A stretch of 64,000 nucleotides of DNA from DASVTR01 sp036382855 (GCA_036382855.1 DASVPO010000013.1:124001-188000), one strand, 5' to 3'; positions 40,670 to 50,316 are shown, counted from the stretch's first letter. Translations and numbers: made by a program. The notes: generated by a model from the sequence alone, not told the origin.

Positions 40670-43600
40670 TCAATGAACGGAACTGCTGAGCGCGTGCAAC
40701 TCTTGCAGCGAGTGGACACTGATGCTCGCATCATCACGGCGCGAGCTGATGGCTTCGACGATAGCCTGCGCGCCCGTCATCGTCGTCACGCACGGCACAT
40801 TGTAAACAAGCGCGGCGCGACGAATCGCCTGCTCGTCGTAGTGAGAAGCGCGGCCCAGAGGTGTGTTGATGATGAGCGAGATTTCGCCCTGCTTGATGTG
40901 GTCAACGATATTGGGCCGTCCTTCGTTGACCTTAAAGACCGTCTCGACCGAAAGCCCAACTTCGCGCAAGCGCGCAGCCGTGCCCAGCGAGGCCATCAAC
41001 TGAAATCCCAGACGCGACAGGCGGCGGGCCAGGAGCGCAGCCTGCCCCTTGTCGCCGTCGTTGACGCTGATGAAGGCCGTGCCGCTCTCAGGCAGTTCGA
41101 GCCCCGCTCCCGTCATCGCCTTCGCGTAGGCTTCGCCAAACGTACTACCGATGCCCATCACTTCGCCCGTCGAGTGCATCTCAGGACTCAGGATAGGATC
41201 AACGCCTGGAAACTTGACGAACGGAAAGACCGGCGACTTGATGTAGAAGCGATGATTGACGGTCAACTCATCCGGCAAACCGAAATCCGCGAGCCGCTGA
41301 CCGGCCATGACGAGCGCAGCGATGCGAGCTAACGGAACGCCCGTCGCCTTCGAGACAAACGGGACTGTGCGCGACGCGCGCGGGTTCACTTCCAGCACAT
41401 ACACCCTGTCATCCTTGATGGCAAACTGTATGTTCATCAAACCGCGAACGCCCAGCGCGCGTGCCAGCTGGCGCGTGTAGTGGCGCATCGTTTCCAGATG
41501 CTCCGGCTCTATGCGCACGGGCGGCAGCACGCAGGATGAATCGCCCGAATGAATCCCCGCCTCTTCGATGTGCTCCTGAATTCCGGCGACGACACACGTT
41601 TCGTCGTCGGCCAGCGCATCCACGTCAAACTCCGCCGCGCGCTCCAGAAATTTATCAATCAGGACTGGACGGTCCGGCGAGAAGTCAACAGCCGTTCGCA
41701 TGTATTCGTCAAGACTCTCTTCGTCATAGACAATCACCATCGCGCGCCCGCCGAGCACGTAGGATGGACGCACAAGAATCGGATAGCCGATTTGTTGTGC
41801 AACCTCTTTGGCTTCGCCGCTCGTCTGTACTGTTCCGTTGTCAGGCTGCGGGATGCCCAGATCGCGTAGGAGCGAGCCGAAGCGTTTGCGGTCTTCGGCG
41901 AGGTCAATTGAATCGGGCGACGTTCCGATGATGGGCACACCGGCTCCGGCCAAACGCATCGCCAGATTCAGCGGCGTCTGCCCGCCAAACTGCACGATGA
42001 CGCCTTCCGGCTGCTCAAGCTCTATGATGTTCATCACGTCTTCAAACGTCAGCGGCTCGAAGTAGAGGCGGTCTGAAGTGTCGTAATCGGTCGAGACGGT
42101 TTCCGGGTTGCAGTTGACCATAATGGTCTCGAAGCCCGCGTCTCTCAAGGCAAACGAAGCATGGCAGCAACAGTAGTCAAACTCTATGCCCTGCCCGATG
42201 CGGTTCGGGCCGGAGCCTAGAATCATAATCTTGCGCGCGTTCGTGGGCGCTGACTCATCCTCTTCCTCGTAGGTCGAATAGAGATAGGGCGTGTAGGATT
42301 CAAACTCAGCGCCGCAGGTATCAACGCGTTTATAGACGGGCGTGATGCCAAGCCCCTTCCGATACTCGCGCACTTCGTCTTCCGTGCTTTCCGTCAAATA
42401 AGCGATGCGTCTATCGGAGAGCGCACACTCTTTCGCCGCACGGATCACGTCAGCTGGCACGTCGCGCAGTCGTCGCCCGTCAATGCGCGCCTGAATCCGC
42501 ATCACGTCCTGAAGCTGTTCGAGAAACCATGGGTCTATACGCGAGAGACGATAGATTTCGGGAATCGTCCAGCCGTGTTGCAGCGCGTAGGTGATGTAGG
42601 AGAAACGTTGCGAGTTGGGCCGCGCCAGCTTGCGCTGCAACTCGTCGTCGGAAACGCCCTTCAGCCTTAAGGGACTAACTGCTTCGAGCGAGCGCAGTCC
42701 CTTGAAGAGCGCTTCCTTGAACGTGCGGCCAATCGCCATCACTTCGCCGACAGACTTCATCTGTGTGCCGAGCACGTCTTCCGCGTCGCGGAACTTCTCA
42801 AAAGCCCACTTCGGAATTTTGGCGACGACGTAATCAATCGTCGGCTCAAAACTCGCGGGCGTTTTCTTCGTGATGTCGTTTGGAATTTCGTCGAGCGTGT
42901 AGCCGACGGCGAGCTTGGCGGCGATTTTGGCAATCGGAAAGCCGGTGGCCTTCGAGGCCAGCGCGGAAGAGCGCGAGACGCGCGGGTTCATCTCGATAAT
43001 GCGTATCTCGCCGTTTTCAGGATTGACGGCAAACTGTATGTTCGAGCCGCCCGTCTCGACGCCGACCTTGCGTATGACGCTGATTGACATATCGCGCAAG
43101 CGTTGATACTCAAAATCGGAGAGCGTCTGCGCCGGAGCGACGGTAATCGAGTCGCCCGTATGCACGCCCATCGGGTCGAAGTTTTCAATCGAGCAGATGA
43201 TGACGACGTTGTCCGCAAGGTCGCGCATCACCTCAAGCTCGTATTCCTTCCAGCCTAGAATTGATTCCTCTATCAATACCTCGTGTACGGGCGAGGCAGC
43301 CAGCCCTGCGCGCACGATCTCCTCAAACTCTTCCGGGTTAAAAGCAATGCCGCCGCCCGTGCCGCCTAAGGTAAACGAGGGACGAATAATCGCAGGGTAT
43401 TCCGTCTGCTCGACTATCTTCTGCGCTTCATCCCACGAACGCGCGAAACCGCCGCGCGGCATCGGCAATCCTTCTTCGTCCATCGCCTGCTTGAAGAGAC
43501 GACGGTCTTCGGCCAACTTCACAGCCTCGCGCTTCGCGCCAATCATCTCCACGCCGTACTCTTCAAGCACACCGGCATCGGCCAGAGCTATTGCCAGATT

Positions 43601-43888
43601 AAGCGCCGTCTGCCCGCCAACGGTCGGAAGGAGCGCGTCCGGCCGTTCGCGCGCGATGATGGCCTTTACGGCCTCAACCGTTAAAGGCTCTATATACGTC
43701 TTATCGGCGGTTTCGGGGTCGGTCATAATCGTCGCAGGGTTTGAGTTGACGAGCACGACCTCGTAGCCTTCCGCTTTGAGCGCGCGGCAAGCCTGCGTGC
43801 CCGAATAGTCAAACTCGCAAGCCTGCCCGATGATAATCGGGCCGGAGCCGATGATAAGAATTCTGCTAATGTCCGTGCGTTTAGGCAT
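40670..43888 (-). CDS. carB: Carbamoyl-phosphate synthase large subunit
   Basis: The 1072-residue product has normal full length. Two ATP-grasp halves: residues about 1-400 (ILIIGSGPIIIGQACEFDYSG, then PTVGGQTALNLA) and about 550-930 (MILGSGPNRIGQGIEFDYCCCHA, FGGQTPLNLAMRL). The C-terminal MGS-like allosteric domain (about 930-1072) has INTPLGRASHYDEQAIRRAAL. It makes carbamoyl phosphate from bicarbonate, ammonia and two ATP for pyrimidines and arginine. The glutaminase partner carA and other pyr or arg genes are not adjacent. Confidence 0.97.
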   Translation of the reverse strand: MPKRTDISRILIIGSGPIIIGQACEFDYSGTQACRALKAEGYEVVLVNSNPATIMTDPETADKTYIEPLTVEAVKAIIARERPDALLPTVGGQTALNLAIALADAGVLEEYGVEMIGAKREAVKLAEDRRLFKQAMDEEGLPMPRGGFARSWDEAQKIVEQTEYPAIIRPSFTLGGTGGGIAFNPEEFEEIVRAGLAASPVHEVLIEESILGWKEYELEVMRDLADNVVIICSIENFDPMGVHTGDSITVAPAQTLSDFEYQRLRDMSISVIRKVGVETGGSNIQFAVNPENGEIRIIEMNPRVSRSSALASKATGFPIAKIAAKLAVGYTLDEIPNDITKKTPASFEPTIDYVVAKIPKWAFEKFRDAEDVLGTQMKSVGEVMAIGRTFKEALFKGLRSLEAVSPLRLKGVSDDELQRKLARPNSQRFSYITYALQHGWTIPEIYRLSRIDPWFLEQLQDVMRIQARIDGRRLRDVPADVIRAAKECALSDRRIAYLTESTEDEVREYRKGLGITPVYKRVDTCGAEFESYTPYLYSTYEEEDESAPTNARKIMILGSGPNRIGQGIEFDYCCCHASFALRDAGFETIMVNCNPETVSTDYDTSDRLYFEPLTFEDVMNIIELEQPEGVIVQFGGQTPLNLAMRLAGAGVPIIGTSPDSIDLAEDRKRFGSLLRDLGIPQPDNGTVQTSGEAKEVAQQIGYPILVRPSYVLGGRAMVIVYDEESLDEYMRTAVDFSPDRPVLIDKFLERAAEFDVDALADDETCVVAGIQEHIEEAGIHSGDSSCVLPPVRIEPEHLETMRHYTRQLARALGVRGLMNIQFAIKDDRVYVLEVNPRASRTVPFVSKATGVPLARIAALVMAGQRLADFGLPDELTVNHRFYIKSPVFPFVKFPGVDPILSPEMHSTGEVMGIGSTFGEAYAKAMTGAGLELPESGTAFISVNDGDKGQAALLARRLSRLGFQLMASLGTAARLREVGLSVETVFKVNEGRPNIVDHIKQGEISLIINTPLGRASHYDEQAIRRAALVYNVPCVTTMTGAQAIVEAISSRRDDASISVHSLQELHALSSSVH

Positions 43889-43946
43889 CTAAGGTTAAGC
43901 GAAGCACATCTGAATCTAGTTTTGCTGATCGTGTTTGGGTCAAAGC

Positions 43947-43952
43947 ATTATA
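43947..43952 (-). promoter_or_regulatory. Candidate -10 element upstream of carB
   Basis: A perfect TATAAT on the minus strand about 59 bp before the carB ATG. No TTGACA-like hexamer is found 16-18 bp further up, so the call rests on the -10 alone. The remaining upstream region (to 44179) shows no gene. Confidence 0.35.
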
Positions 43953-44179
43953 CATAACGAGATGCTAGCGCGCGAATGATGCGCCTTGATCTTTGACTTT
44001 TAATGCGAGAGAAAGCGCGCAAGACTTCGTTTGCAGCCGTTGCAGTATTTCGCGCCGCCCGACCCGATTGACAATCAAAAGCTCCGTAGCTTATCTCATC
44101 CGTTGCCGTTTGTGCTCGCTGCGGTCAACGGAGAAGCGAGCCGGAATCCCACGTTAAGTTTTCACTCATAAGGACTCCC

Positions 44180-45232
44180 ATGCGACGTTTTTCCTGTTTA
44201 CTAATCTTTCTTTGTGCTCTGGCCGTCCCCACCATTCATGGACAAACTCCGCGCAATGCCGAGGAGTTTAACAATCGCGGGCTGGAGCGACAGGGCAAGG
44301 GCGATGTCGAAGGAGCGATTGCGGACTACGACAAGGCCATCAGTATCAAACCGACCCTCGCTGCGGCCTACAACAACCGCGCCAACGCGCGCATCAGTAA
44401 GAACGACTTTGACGGTGCGATTGCAGACTACGGCAAAGCCATCGAGATTGAGCCGCGCAACTTCGAGCACTACTATAACCGCGGCGTCGCGCGCATGGCT
44501 AAAGGCGACTACGACGGCGCTATCGCAGACTTCAACAGCACGATAGCCATCCACCCGCTCGCTCTCGCCTTCAACAATCGCGGCAACGCCAAAAAAGCGA
44601 AAGGCGATATAGAGGGCGCTCTCGCAGACTACGACCGTGCGCTTGCAGCGAATCCCAAGTATGCCGAAGCCTATTACAATCGCGGCGCAGCCAGGCAGGA
44701 GCGCGAAGATTTAGACGCAGCCCTTGCCGATTACAGCAAAGCCATCGAGTTCAATCCCTTTCTCGTCGAAGCACACTATAGTCGCGGCACTGTGCGGCAG
44801 TCGAAGTCTGATCTTGCGGGCGCGATTGCCGATTATACGAAGGCCCTCGAACTCAAGCCCGATGATGCCGCAGCCTACTTTGCTCGCGGCTCCGCACACG
44901 AAGCCAGAAAAGAGACGGCCCTCGCCCTTGCAGACTACAACAAAGCCATAGAGCTTAACCCGCAGTTTGCTGAAGCCTACTACGGACGCGGCGCGCTCAG
45001 AGAAGCGAAGGAAGAGATTGCCGCAGCGCTCGCAGACTACAATCAAGCGCTCGCTCTCAATCCCGCCTTCGCTCAGGCTTATGCACGTCGTGCAGCCATC
45101 AAGCTTTCCCAGGGCAAGGACGCGGAAGCCGAACAGGATTTCGCCACAGCCTTCAATCTGGACGCGAGCTTAAAGCCCATCTACGAAACATACATCCAGC
45201 GGATTAAACAACGGAAGGCGTTGAAGAAGTAG
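44180..45232 (+). CDS. Secreted TPR-repeat protein
   Basis: The 350-residue product has a signal peptide (about 1-21, FSCLLIFLCALAVPTIHG). It consists of nine or so 34-residue TPRs with the recurring core AYYNRG.AR...GD.DGAIADY.KAIE..P. The strong repeat conservation at the protein level comes with varied codons, so the copies are not recent. Proteins like this bind other proteins in the periplasm; the partner is unknown. The frame ends IQRIKQRKALKK. A second secreted gene follows about 170 bp on. Confidence 0.8.
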   Translation: MRRFSCLLIFLCALAVPTIHGQTPRNAEEFNNRGLERQGKGDVEGAIADYDKAISIKPTLAAAYNNRANARISKNDFDGAIADYGKAIEIEPRNFEHYYNRGVARMAKGDYDGAIADFNSTIAIHPLALAFNNRGNAKKAKGDIEGALADYDRALAANPKYAEAYYNRGAARQEREDLDAALADYSKAIEFNPFLVEAHYSRGTVRQSKSDLAGAIADYTKALELKPDDAAAYFARGSAHEARKETALALADYNKAIELNPQFAEAYYGRGALREAKEEIAAALADYNQALALNPAFAQAYARRAAIKLSQGKDAEAEQDFATAFNLDASLKPIYETYIQRIKQRKALKK

Positions 45233-45404
45233 GCCCACGAGAGACGCGAGAAATCGCAACTCTTCCCTCTTAAGCGGAATCCGTGGCATGATAGCGCGCT
45301 GTCAGGCTGCGAGTCATCGTTTGTCATTCATCGCCTCGCCTAAAATCAAGCCCTACTATATCTTTGATCTCTATTTGTCCCATTGAGCAAAAGGAGCCGC
45401 GCCG

Positions 45405-45956
45405 ATGTTTAAGTCAAGAATACTGCTGTTCGTTGTGTTGGTGCTTCTCTGTTTTAGCCAGACCGTCTCGGAAGCGAATTCAAACGGAAGCGGGCCGCCG
45501 AAATTTTCCAGCGTTTATACAGACCTCAACACGCAATGCAGGAATGCTTTTAAGTCAGTCGGCGAAGGACAGGACATGCCGCTCAGGTGCAAAGGCTACG
45601 GCGGATATTTCGTTTACATCTACTACAGCGCGTGGGCTTCACACATCGCAATTCATACCAGCGACGATGACGGCTCTCCTGCTCTGGCTTCGCAGCAATT
45701 AAGCTATAGCGACGAGAAAGGCCGGAAAATAGAGTGGCGGCTGGCGAATGGCAAGCCCTTCGCAGTCATCCTGCGCATCTCGAAATACCGCGAGTCCGAC
45801 GGCACGGATAATCCCTTCGATGATAAATACAAAACCGGCGAAGCCCTCATCGTCAAGGGATTGAATGGGCAGAATATTGACTTTGAAGTTGACGTTAAAT
45901 CAACACCCAACCCTAACGAGAAAGCGCGGCAACTAGCCGACAGCAACTACAAATAG
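45405..45956 (+). CDS. Secreted protein of unknown function
   Basis: The 183-residue product has a signal peptide (about 1-23, ILLFVVLVLLCFSQTVS). Mature protein: FSSVYTDLNTQCRNAFKSVGEGQDMPLRCKGYGGYFVYIYYS, then a beta-rich rest (AIHTSDDDGSPALASQQLSYSDEKGRKIEWRL). Two Cys around residue 45-65 could form one disulfide. The pattern 'YTDL....C' with 'CKGYGGY' recurs in uncharacterised exported proteins but has no function I know. AAAAGGAG precedes the ATG. The gene ends 98 bp from the convergent DnaC-like gene. Confidence 0.65.
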   Translation: MFKSRILLFVVLVLLCFSQTVSEANSNGSGPPKFSSVYTDLNTQCRNAFKSVGEGQDMPLRCKGYGGYFVYIYYSAWASHIAIHTSDDDGSPALASQQLSYSDEKGRKIEWRLANGKPFAVILRISKYRESDGTDNPFDDKYKTGEALIVKGLNGQNIDFEVDVKSTPNPNEKARQLADSNYK

Positions 45957-45990
45957 AACGACTGCCCCGGTCAAGACCGCAAAGAGAGAC

Positions 45991-46028
45991 AAAGAAAGAG
46001 CCGACCTCTCATGCTTCAAGGTCGGCTC
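45991..46028 (-). terminator. Terminator after the DnaC-like gene
   Basis: GAGCCGACCT (45998-46007) with AGGTCGGCTC (46019-46028), 10-bp perfect stem, 11-nt loop. On the minus strand it is followed by TTTCTTTGTCTCTC. It is 26 bp past the gene's stop. Confidence 0.7.
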
Positions 46029-46053
46029 AGGCGAACGGCGCGTGCGCGTGGCT

Positions 46054-46857
46054 TTAAGGCTGCTGCGCGTCAAACTTCTTGCGGTAATCCTCGCCCTCAA
46101 TCATCACTGTCTTGCACATCTCGAAGAGACGGCTTCTGAGGCGCACGCCGATGCGGTCTTCGAGCGTTTCGTCGCGCTCGGAGCGTCGGCCGTCTAAGTA
46201 GTTGGTCGTGAAAATCGTCAGCTTCTTATCGTTGTAGCGCGTGTTGATGATCTGCATCATCGTATCGCGCACCCAGTCTGTCGGCTTCGACGCGCCCAGT
46301 TCATCCAGCACGAGCACCTCTGCTTCAAAGACCGGCGCAAGCACTTTCAACTCGGAAGTCTGCGAGATGGGGTTATAAGAATTCTGTATCTCTTTCAGGA
46401 GCGAGCCGAACTCATAAAAGAGGGAGGTGATGCCCTTCTTCTCAATCAACTCGCGCAGGATGGCGACCGAGAGATGAGTTTTGCCGACGCCAACCGTGCC
46501 CATAAACAGCAGGCCGCGCTCAATGGCAGGATACTCGCGCGCCAGCCGCCACGCGTATTGAAAGGCACGCAGTTGCGTCCCGTTGCCCTTCGCCGGATAG
46601 TAGTTTTGCAGTGAACACTGGTCGTAACGACGCGGGATGCGCGCGGCTTCAAGCAGTTTTGTACGGCTCTGCTCGGCCTTGCAGCGGCAGCGCTTCGCAC
46701 CCTTGCCCGGCACAACCTCCATCCCTGAGCCGTAGCAGAACGCACAAACGCCCGGTTGCTCCGTCACGTACGATTCATCGTGCGCAGCACCCGAATCGTC
46801 GGGCGCATTTTCAGGCACGGCGAAGAGCGGATGAATTTTAGCGTTGTCGGACGACAT
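46054..46857 (-). CDS. DnaC/IstB-like AAA+ ATPase (replicative helicase-loader type)
   Basis: The product has 267 residues from ATG 46857 (an upstream ATG at 46920 adds 21 poorly conserved residues). A Cys-rich N-terminal zinc-binding part (CAFCYGSG..PGKGAKRCRCK) precedes an AAA+ core: Walker A GTVGVGKTHLS, Walker B VLVLDELGASKPTDW, sensor region TIFTTNYLDG. The zinc cluster is typical of chromosomal DnaC-like or DnaI-like loaders rather than IS21 helper ATPases; no IS21 transposase lies near. It probably loads the replicative helicase DnaB. Alternative: an orphan IstB-type protein. Confidence 0.8.
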   Translation of the reverse strand: MSSDNAKIHPLFAVPENAPDDSGAAHDESYVTEQPGVCAFCYGSGMEVVPGKGAKRCRCKAEQSRTKLLEAARIPRRYDQCSLQNYYPAKGNGTQLRAFQYAWRLAREYPAIERGLLFMGTVGVGKTHLSVAILRELIEKKGITSLFYEFGSLLKEIQNSYNPISQTSELKVLAPVFEAEVLVLDELGASKPTDWVRDTMMQIINTRYNDKKLTIFTTNYLDGRRSERDETLEDRIGVRLRSRLFEMCKTVMIEGEDYRKKFDAQQP

Positions 46858-47028
46858 GCGGTGCGAGTTTGACGAACCCGTTTTGACCCAAAGACTCTTT
46901 AACGATTCCTTAGTGCGCACCTCTGAACGTCAATACAGGAGAGGCGCGGCGGATTATAGCACTCAAGACGAAGATTGCAAGAGTAGATGTGAAGCCTGAC
47001 TTGAAGCACATGAAAACAGAGCCAAAAC

Positions 47029-47130
47029 TTTCACGCAAAGGCGCAAAGAACCGAAAGACCGCGAAGACGCAAAGCCTTGAGTCTCTTCTTTGCGAGCTTC
47101 GTTTTTCTCTCCCTTGCGCCTTTGCGTGAA
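47029..47130. repeat. Inverted repeat built from CGCAAAGG-type octamers
   Basis: TTCACGCAAAGGCGCAAAG (starting about 47030) pairs with CTTGCGCCTTTGCGTGAA (47113-47130). Internal copies such as CGCGAAGACGCAAAG lie between. Same architecture as the heptamer repeats but with 8- to 9-base units. It lies just past the bi-domain oxidoreductase stop. Confidence 0.8.
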
Positions 47131-47137
47131 CTATCCT

Positions 47138-49303
47138 CTAAACATCAACAGCCTGCCCCGTACGCAACGATTCGCGGATGCAGAATGTCGCACGCGTGGT
47201 CCGTGCCAAATCATCGAGCGCGATGGGCGCAGGCGCTCCCTTCAGTACGACATCACAAACAGCGCGCACTTCATCCGCCTGCCCTTTATCCTGAGCGCGC
47301 AGCTTCGTTTGCTCCGCGCGTCCGTCGCGATAAGCCGTGGCGCTGCGGTAATCGTCGAGCACAAAAGATTTCCCTTCACCGAAAATCTCCACGCGTTCTT
47401 TCCCAAGCGTCTTATCGCCTTCGGCCAGATAAGCGATTGAGCCGTTTGAGCCATCGCTGAAGCGCAGTGTAATAAACACGGAGTCTTCATCAACGATTTC
47501 GTGGTTGCGGCTCACAATCGCTTCAGCGTAGACGCGCGTTGTGAGTGCTCCCGTCAGAAAGTGCATCAGGTCAACGAAGTGACAGACTTCGCCTATGATG
47601 CGCCCGCCGCCCTCGCGCGGGTCTTGCGCCCAATGTTCGCGCGGAATGCGTCCGGCGTTGACGCGGTAGCTAATCGAGAGCGGGGCTTGACGGTTAAGGA
47701 AGAACTCCTTCGCCGCACGCGCCAGCGGCGAAAAGCGACGATTGAAGCCGACCATCAAACGGCCCTCGGACTCTTCAGCCGCCGCCACAACTCTCTCCAA
47801 CTCTTCTTCCGTCAACGCGAGCGGCTTTTCCACGAAGACGTGACGATTGCGCAGGAGTGCGCGCCGCGCCAGTTCAGCATGTGAATCGTGGCGCGTCGCA
47901 ATCACTACCAGATTTACGTCTTCATCTCCGATGACTTCATCTGCGTCTCCAACCGAACGCTCAAACTGGTATCTCTCTGCGATGTCGCGTGCAGAGACGC
48001 CGGAGGCCGTCGCAATCGTCTTAAACTCGACGCCTGCCGCTTTCAAAGGCGGCAGCAGCATCGCTTTCGCGTACGCGCCAGCGCCAACCATCCCGACGCG
48101 CACTATCTTCTGCGGCGCGCTCTTGCGTGCGGCTGCTTGCCTGCGTCCGTCCGCCCCGGCGTGTGTTGAAAGCTCGCGCTCCGTGTCATATTGCAGGATG
48201 ATGCCAAGGTAAGGCTCTCTGGTTTCGCCCGCGATCAACTGATACGCGCGCTCGCCCTCTTCAATCGGAAAGCGGTGCGTGATTAAGCGTTTGACATCAA
48301 CACGGTTTTCGGCAACGAGGTCAAGGAAAGCCTCTATGTTGCGATTTTCAGTCCAGCGAACATAAGCGAACGGATAATCGTGGCCGCGCTCTTCGTAATC
48401 CGCGTCGTAGCGGCCCGGCCCATAAGACATGGAGATTTTCACGGTCAGTTCGCGTTTGAAATAGAGTTGACGCGGGATGTCCATCCCGACGAGGCCGACG
48501 GCCACGACGCGCCCCTTCAAACGCGAAATCTCGCCCGCCAGCTCGATTGGTTGATTCGAAGACGTTGCCGCCGTTATCAACACCGCGTCCGCGCCGCGAC
48601 CGCGCGACCATTCCATGACAACTCTTTTGACATCCCCGCTGCTCGTCGCAGCCATGTCCGCGCCGAGTTCGCGCGCCAGCGCAACCTTCTGCGGGTCTAG
48701 GTCAATGCCGAAAACACGACAACCGTTTGCCTTCAAAAGCTGGACGGTCAACTGGCCCAACAGTCCCAGGCCGATGACGACCACGGCCTCGCCCAAAGTC
48801 GGCTCCGCGAGCCGCACTCCCTGCAAAGCGATTGCGCCGAGCGTGCCGAAAGCACCGGCCTCAAAGCTCACCTCTTCCGGCAGCCTGACGCACAGGTTCT
48901 TCGGCACAGAGAGCACCTCAGCATGCGATGCATAACCGACGCCCGCACACGCCACCCTCATCCCCGGCCTAAACTCCGTCACATCTTCGCCCGTGCTGAC
49001 AACTATTCCTGCGGCGCTGTAGCCCAACGCAGACGATGAGCCAAGTTTCGTCAGCACCGCGTTAACTGTGTTAACAAGGCCCTCGTTTCTGGCTCGCTGA
49101 AGAAGCTGCTTGACCAGTTCGGGCCGCTCTCTGGCCTTGTCGAGCAGGCTCTTCCTGCCTTCGTCAACGACCATGCGCTCCGTGCCCGCGCTGATGAGCG
49201 ACGCGCCCGTGCGCACCAGCACGCGCCCGCGCTGCACAGCAGGCATGGGAACATCAGCGACCGCCATCTGCCCCGTCTTCAAATTCTGTAAGACTTGCTT
49301 CAT
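47138..49303 (-). CDS. Bi-domain oxidoreductase (zinc-type dehydrogenase plus Gfo/Idh/MocA)
   Basis: In this 721-residue product, residues about 1-360 are a medium-chain dehydrogenase: SAGTERMVVDEGRKSLLDKARERP at the N-terminus, VACAGVGYASHAE, VVIGLGLLGQLTVQLLKANG (Rossmann GxGxxG). Residues about 390-721 are a Gfo/Idh/MocA domain: VGMVGAGAYAKAMLLPPLK, then HVFVEKPLALT with the catalytic Lys-Pro, and the substrate part GGGRIIGEVCHFVDLMHFLTG. This fusion is known from polysaccharide or sugar-nucleotide loci. No sugar genes lie beside it here, so the substrate is open. Confidence 0.9.
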   Translation of the reverse strand: MKQVLQNLKTGQMAVADVPMPAVQRGRVLVRTGASLISAGTERMVVDEGRKSLLDKARERPELVKQLLQRARNEGLVNTVNAVLTKLGSSSALGYSAAGIVVSTGEDVTEFRPGMRVACAGVGYASHAEVLSVPKNLCVRLPEEVSFEAGAFGTLGAIALQGVRLAEPTLGEAVVVIGLGLLGQLTVQLLKANGCRVFGIDLDPQKVALARELGADMAATSSGDVKRVVMEWSRGRGADAVLITAATSSNQPIELAGEISRLKGRVVAVGLVGMDIPRQLYFKRELTVKISMSYGPGRYDADYEERGHDYPFAYVRWTENRNIEAFLDLVAENRVDVKRLITHRFPIEEGERAYQLIAGETREPYLGIILQYDTERELSTHAGADGRRQAAARKSAPQKIVRVGMVGAGAYAKAMLLPPLKAAGVEFKTIATASGVSARDIAERYQFERSVGDADEVIGDEDVNLVVIATRHDSHAELARRALLRNRHVFVEKPLALTEEELERVVAAAEESEGRLMVGFNRRFSPLARAAKEFFLNRQAPLSISYRVNAGRIPREHWAQDPREGGGRIIGEVCHFVDLMHFLTGALTTRVYAEAIVSRNHEIVDEDSVFITLRFSDGSNGSIAYLAEGDKTLGKERVEIFGEGKSFVLDDYRSATAYRDGRAEQTKLRAQDKGQADEVRAVCDVVLKGAPAPIALDDLARTTRATFCIRESLRTGQAVDV

Positions 49304-49652
49304 CTTCGCAAACTGAAAGGAACTGCCAGCTCAAAAAAAGCTTCCGCAGCTTCAATGTCACAGGTTATCACGCGCACGGGCAACAACAGAGCAGCCCTCT
49401 AAAAGGCCGCCCGAAATTATTAACATACTCGCAAAGAATCCATCAATCAGGCGTCGAAGCTTCATGGTGAAGGCGACGGAGGCAAATTCTCTTAAAGGTT
49501 GGAAGTTTTGCGGCCCTGTTTGCTGTTCGCGCCCTCTGGCCGCAAGTCTATGATATATTTTGAGGCATCCCTTTAAGCTCAATGCGGAATCTTATCAGGC
49601 CGTTGCGAAAAGGGTTTTTAATATTATTTCCGGGAAGTTGATTCATAGATAG
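49304..49652. other. Intergenic region without a clear gene (349 bp)
   Basis: Separates the divergent bi-domain oxidoreductase and receiver-like genes. I see an AT-rich patch (TATGATATATTTTG near 49552-49565) that could hold a -10 for the plus gene, and CG-rich short palindromes, but no conserved open frame. Confidence 0.4.
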
Positions 49653-50108
49653 ATGAGCATTTTAAGAGGGTTGCTGCGCAAGATTGGTCTCGACAACGTT
49701 GCAGTGAAGCGCAGTCCGATTCGCGTTTTTCTGCTTGACGACGACACGCGCCGCCACACGTGGTTTACCAAACGCTTCGACGGAGACACGCTCGACATAG
49801 CCGACGACGTAGGGCGTGCGCGCGAGCTTCTGAGCCGTAATTTCTACGACGCAATCTTTCTGGACCACGACCTTCTGCCTGAGCATTATCATTCGAAGAC
49901 GACCGACGACGAGAGAACAGGCTACGCAATCGCCTGCTGGCTGGCTTCGGAGCCGAAGCTTCAGCCAGCCTGCACCATCATGGTGCACACGCGCAACGCC
50001 GACGGCGCAATGCGCATGGTCGAAGAACTACGCCGCGCCGGTCGCCAGGCCGAATACGTCCCCTTTCCCATGCTCGCACAAAAAATCAAACACTACTGGC
50101 ACAGGTAA
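49653..50108 (+). CDS. Cyclic-phosphate-processing receiver-domain-like protein
   Basis: The 151-residue product is a single receiver-like domain: IRVFLLDDDTRRHTWF with Asp29-Asp30-Asp31, then DAIFLDHDLLP with Asp71 and His72-Asp73, and a late segment CTIMVHTRNADGAMRMVEELR. The pattern LDDxxxR..WF with LDHDL matches a receiver variant found as a standalone protein near RNA- or nucleotide-processing genes, rather than a classical phosphotransfer receiver. That assignment is from pattern memory and is moderate. It is followed by a hairpin region and tRNA-Phe on the other strand. Shine-Dalgarno is not obvious. Confidence 0.6.
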   Translation: MSILRGLLRKIGLDNVAVKRSPIRVFLLDDDTRRHTWFTKRFDGDTLDIADDVGRARELLSRNFYDAIFLDHDLLPEHYHSKTTDDERTGYAIACWLASEPKLQPACTIMVHTRNADGAMRMVEELRRAGRQAEYVPFPMLAQKIKHYWHR

Positions 50109-50209
50109 AGTAAGGCAAAAGGTAGAAGTAAAAAGGCAAAAGTTTAGAGAAAGACTAAAGGCAAAAGGGAAGATGAGAGGCTTGCTTCTCGTCTTCCCTT
50201 TTGCCTTAA
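50107..50209. repeat. GGCAAAA heptamer run with inverted repeat
   Basis: GGCAAAA/GGTAGAA/GTAAAAA units, then AAGGCAAAAGGGAAGATGAGAG (50159-50180) pairing with CTTCTCGTCTTCCCTTTTGCCTT (50187-50209). Besides belonging to the repeat class it is placed to end transcription of both the receiver gene (plus) and tRNA-Phe (minus). Confidence 0.75.
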
Positions 50210-50213
50210 CGGA

Positions 50214-50286
50214 TGGCCAGGGACGGAATCGAACCGCCGACGCCGGCCTTTTCAGGGCCGCGCTCTACCAACTGAGCTACCTGGCC
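50214..50286 (-). tRNA. tRNA-Phe (GAA anticodon)
   Basis: Minus-strand sequence folds as a normal cloverleaf: acceptor GGCCAGG/CCTGGCC with discriminator A, D stem GCTC/GAGC, anticodon stem CGGCC/GGCCG with loop CTGAAAA (anticodon GAA), T stem GGCGG/CCGTC with loop TTCGATT. The 3' CCA is not encoded. Length 73 nt. Confidence 0.96.
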
Positions 50287-50316
50287 TAAGTTTTTGCAGC
50301 GACTTGCAAAGAGCGC

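Noticed and set aside
46054..46857. IS21 helper ATPase (IstB) as part of an insertion sequence
   Set aside because: No transposase partner and no terminal repeats around it; the zinc-binding N-terminus fits a helicase loader.
49358..49582. 74-codon minus frame in the gap before the receiver-like gene
   Set aside because: It has a hydrophobic patch but no ribosome site and no family-like pattern; not enough to call a gene.
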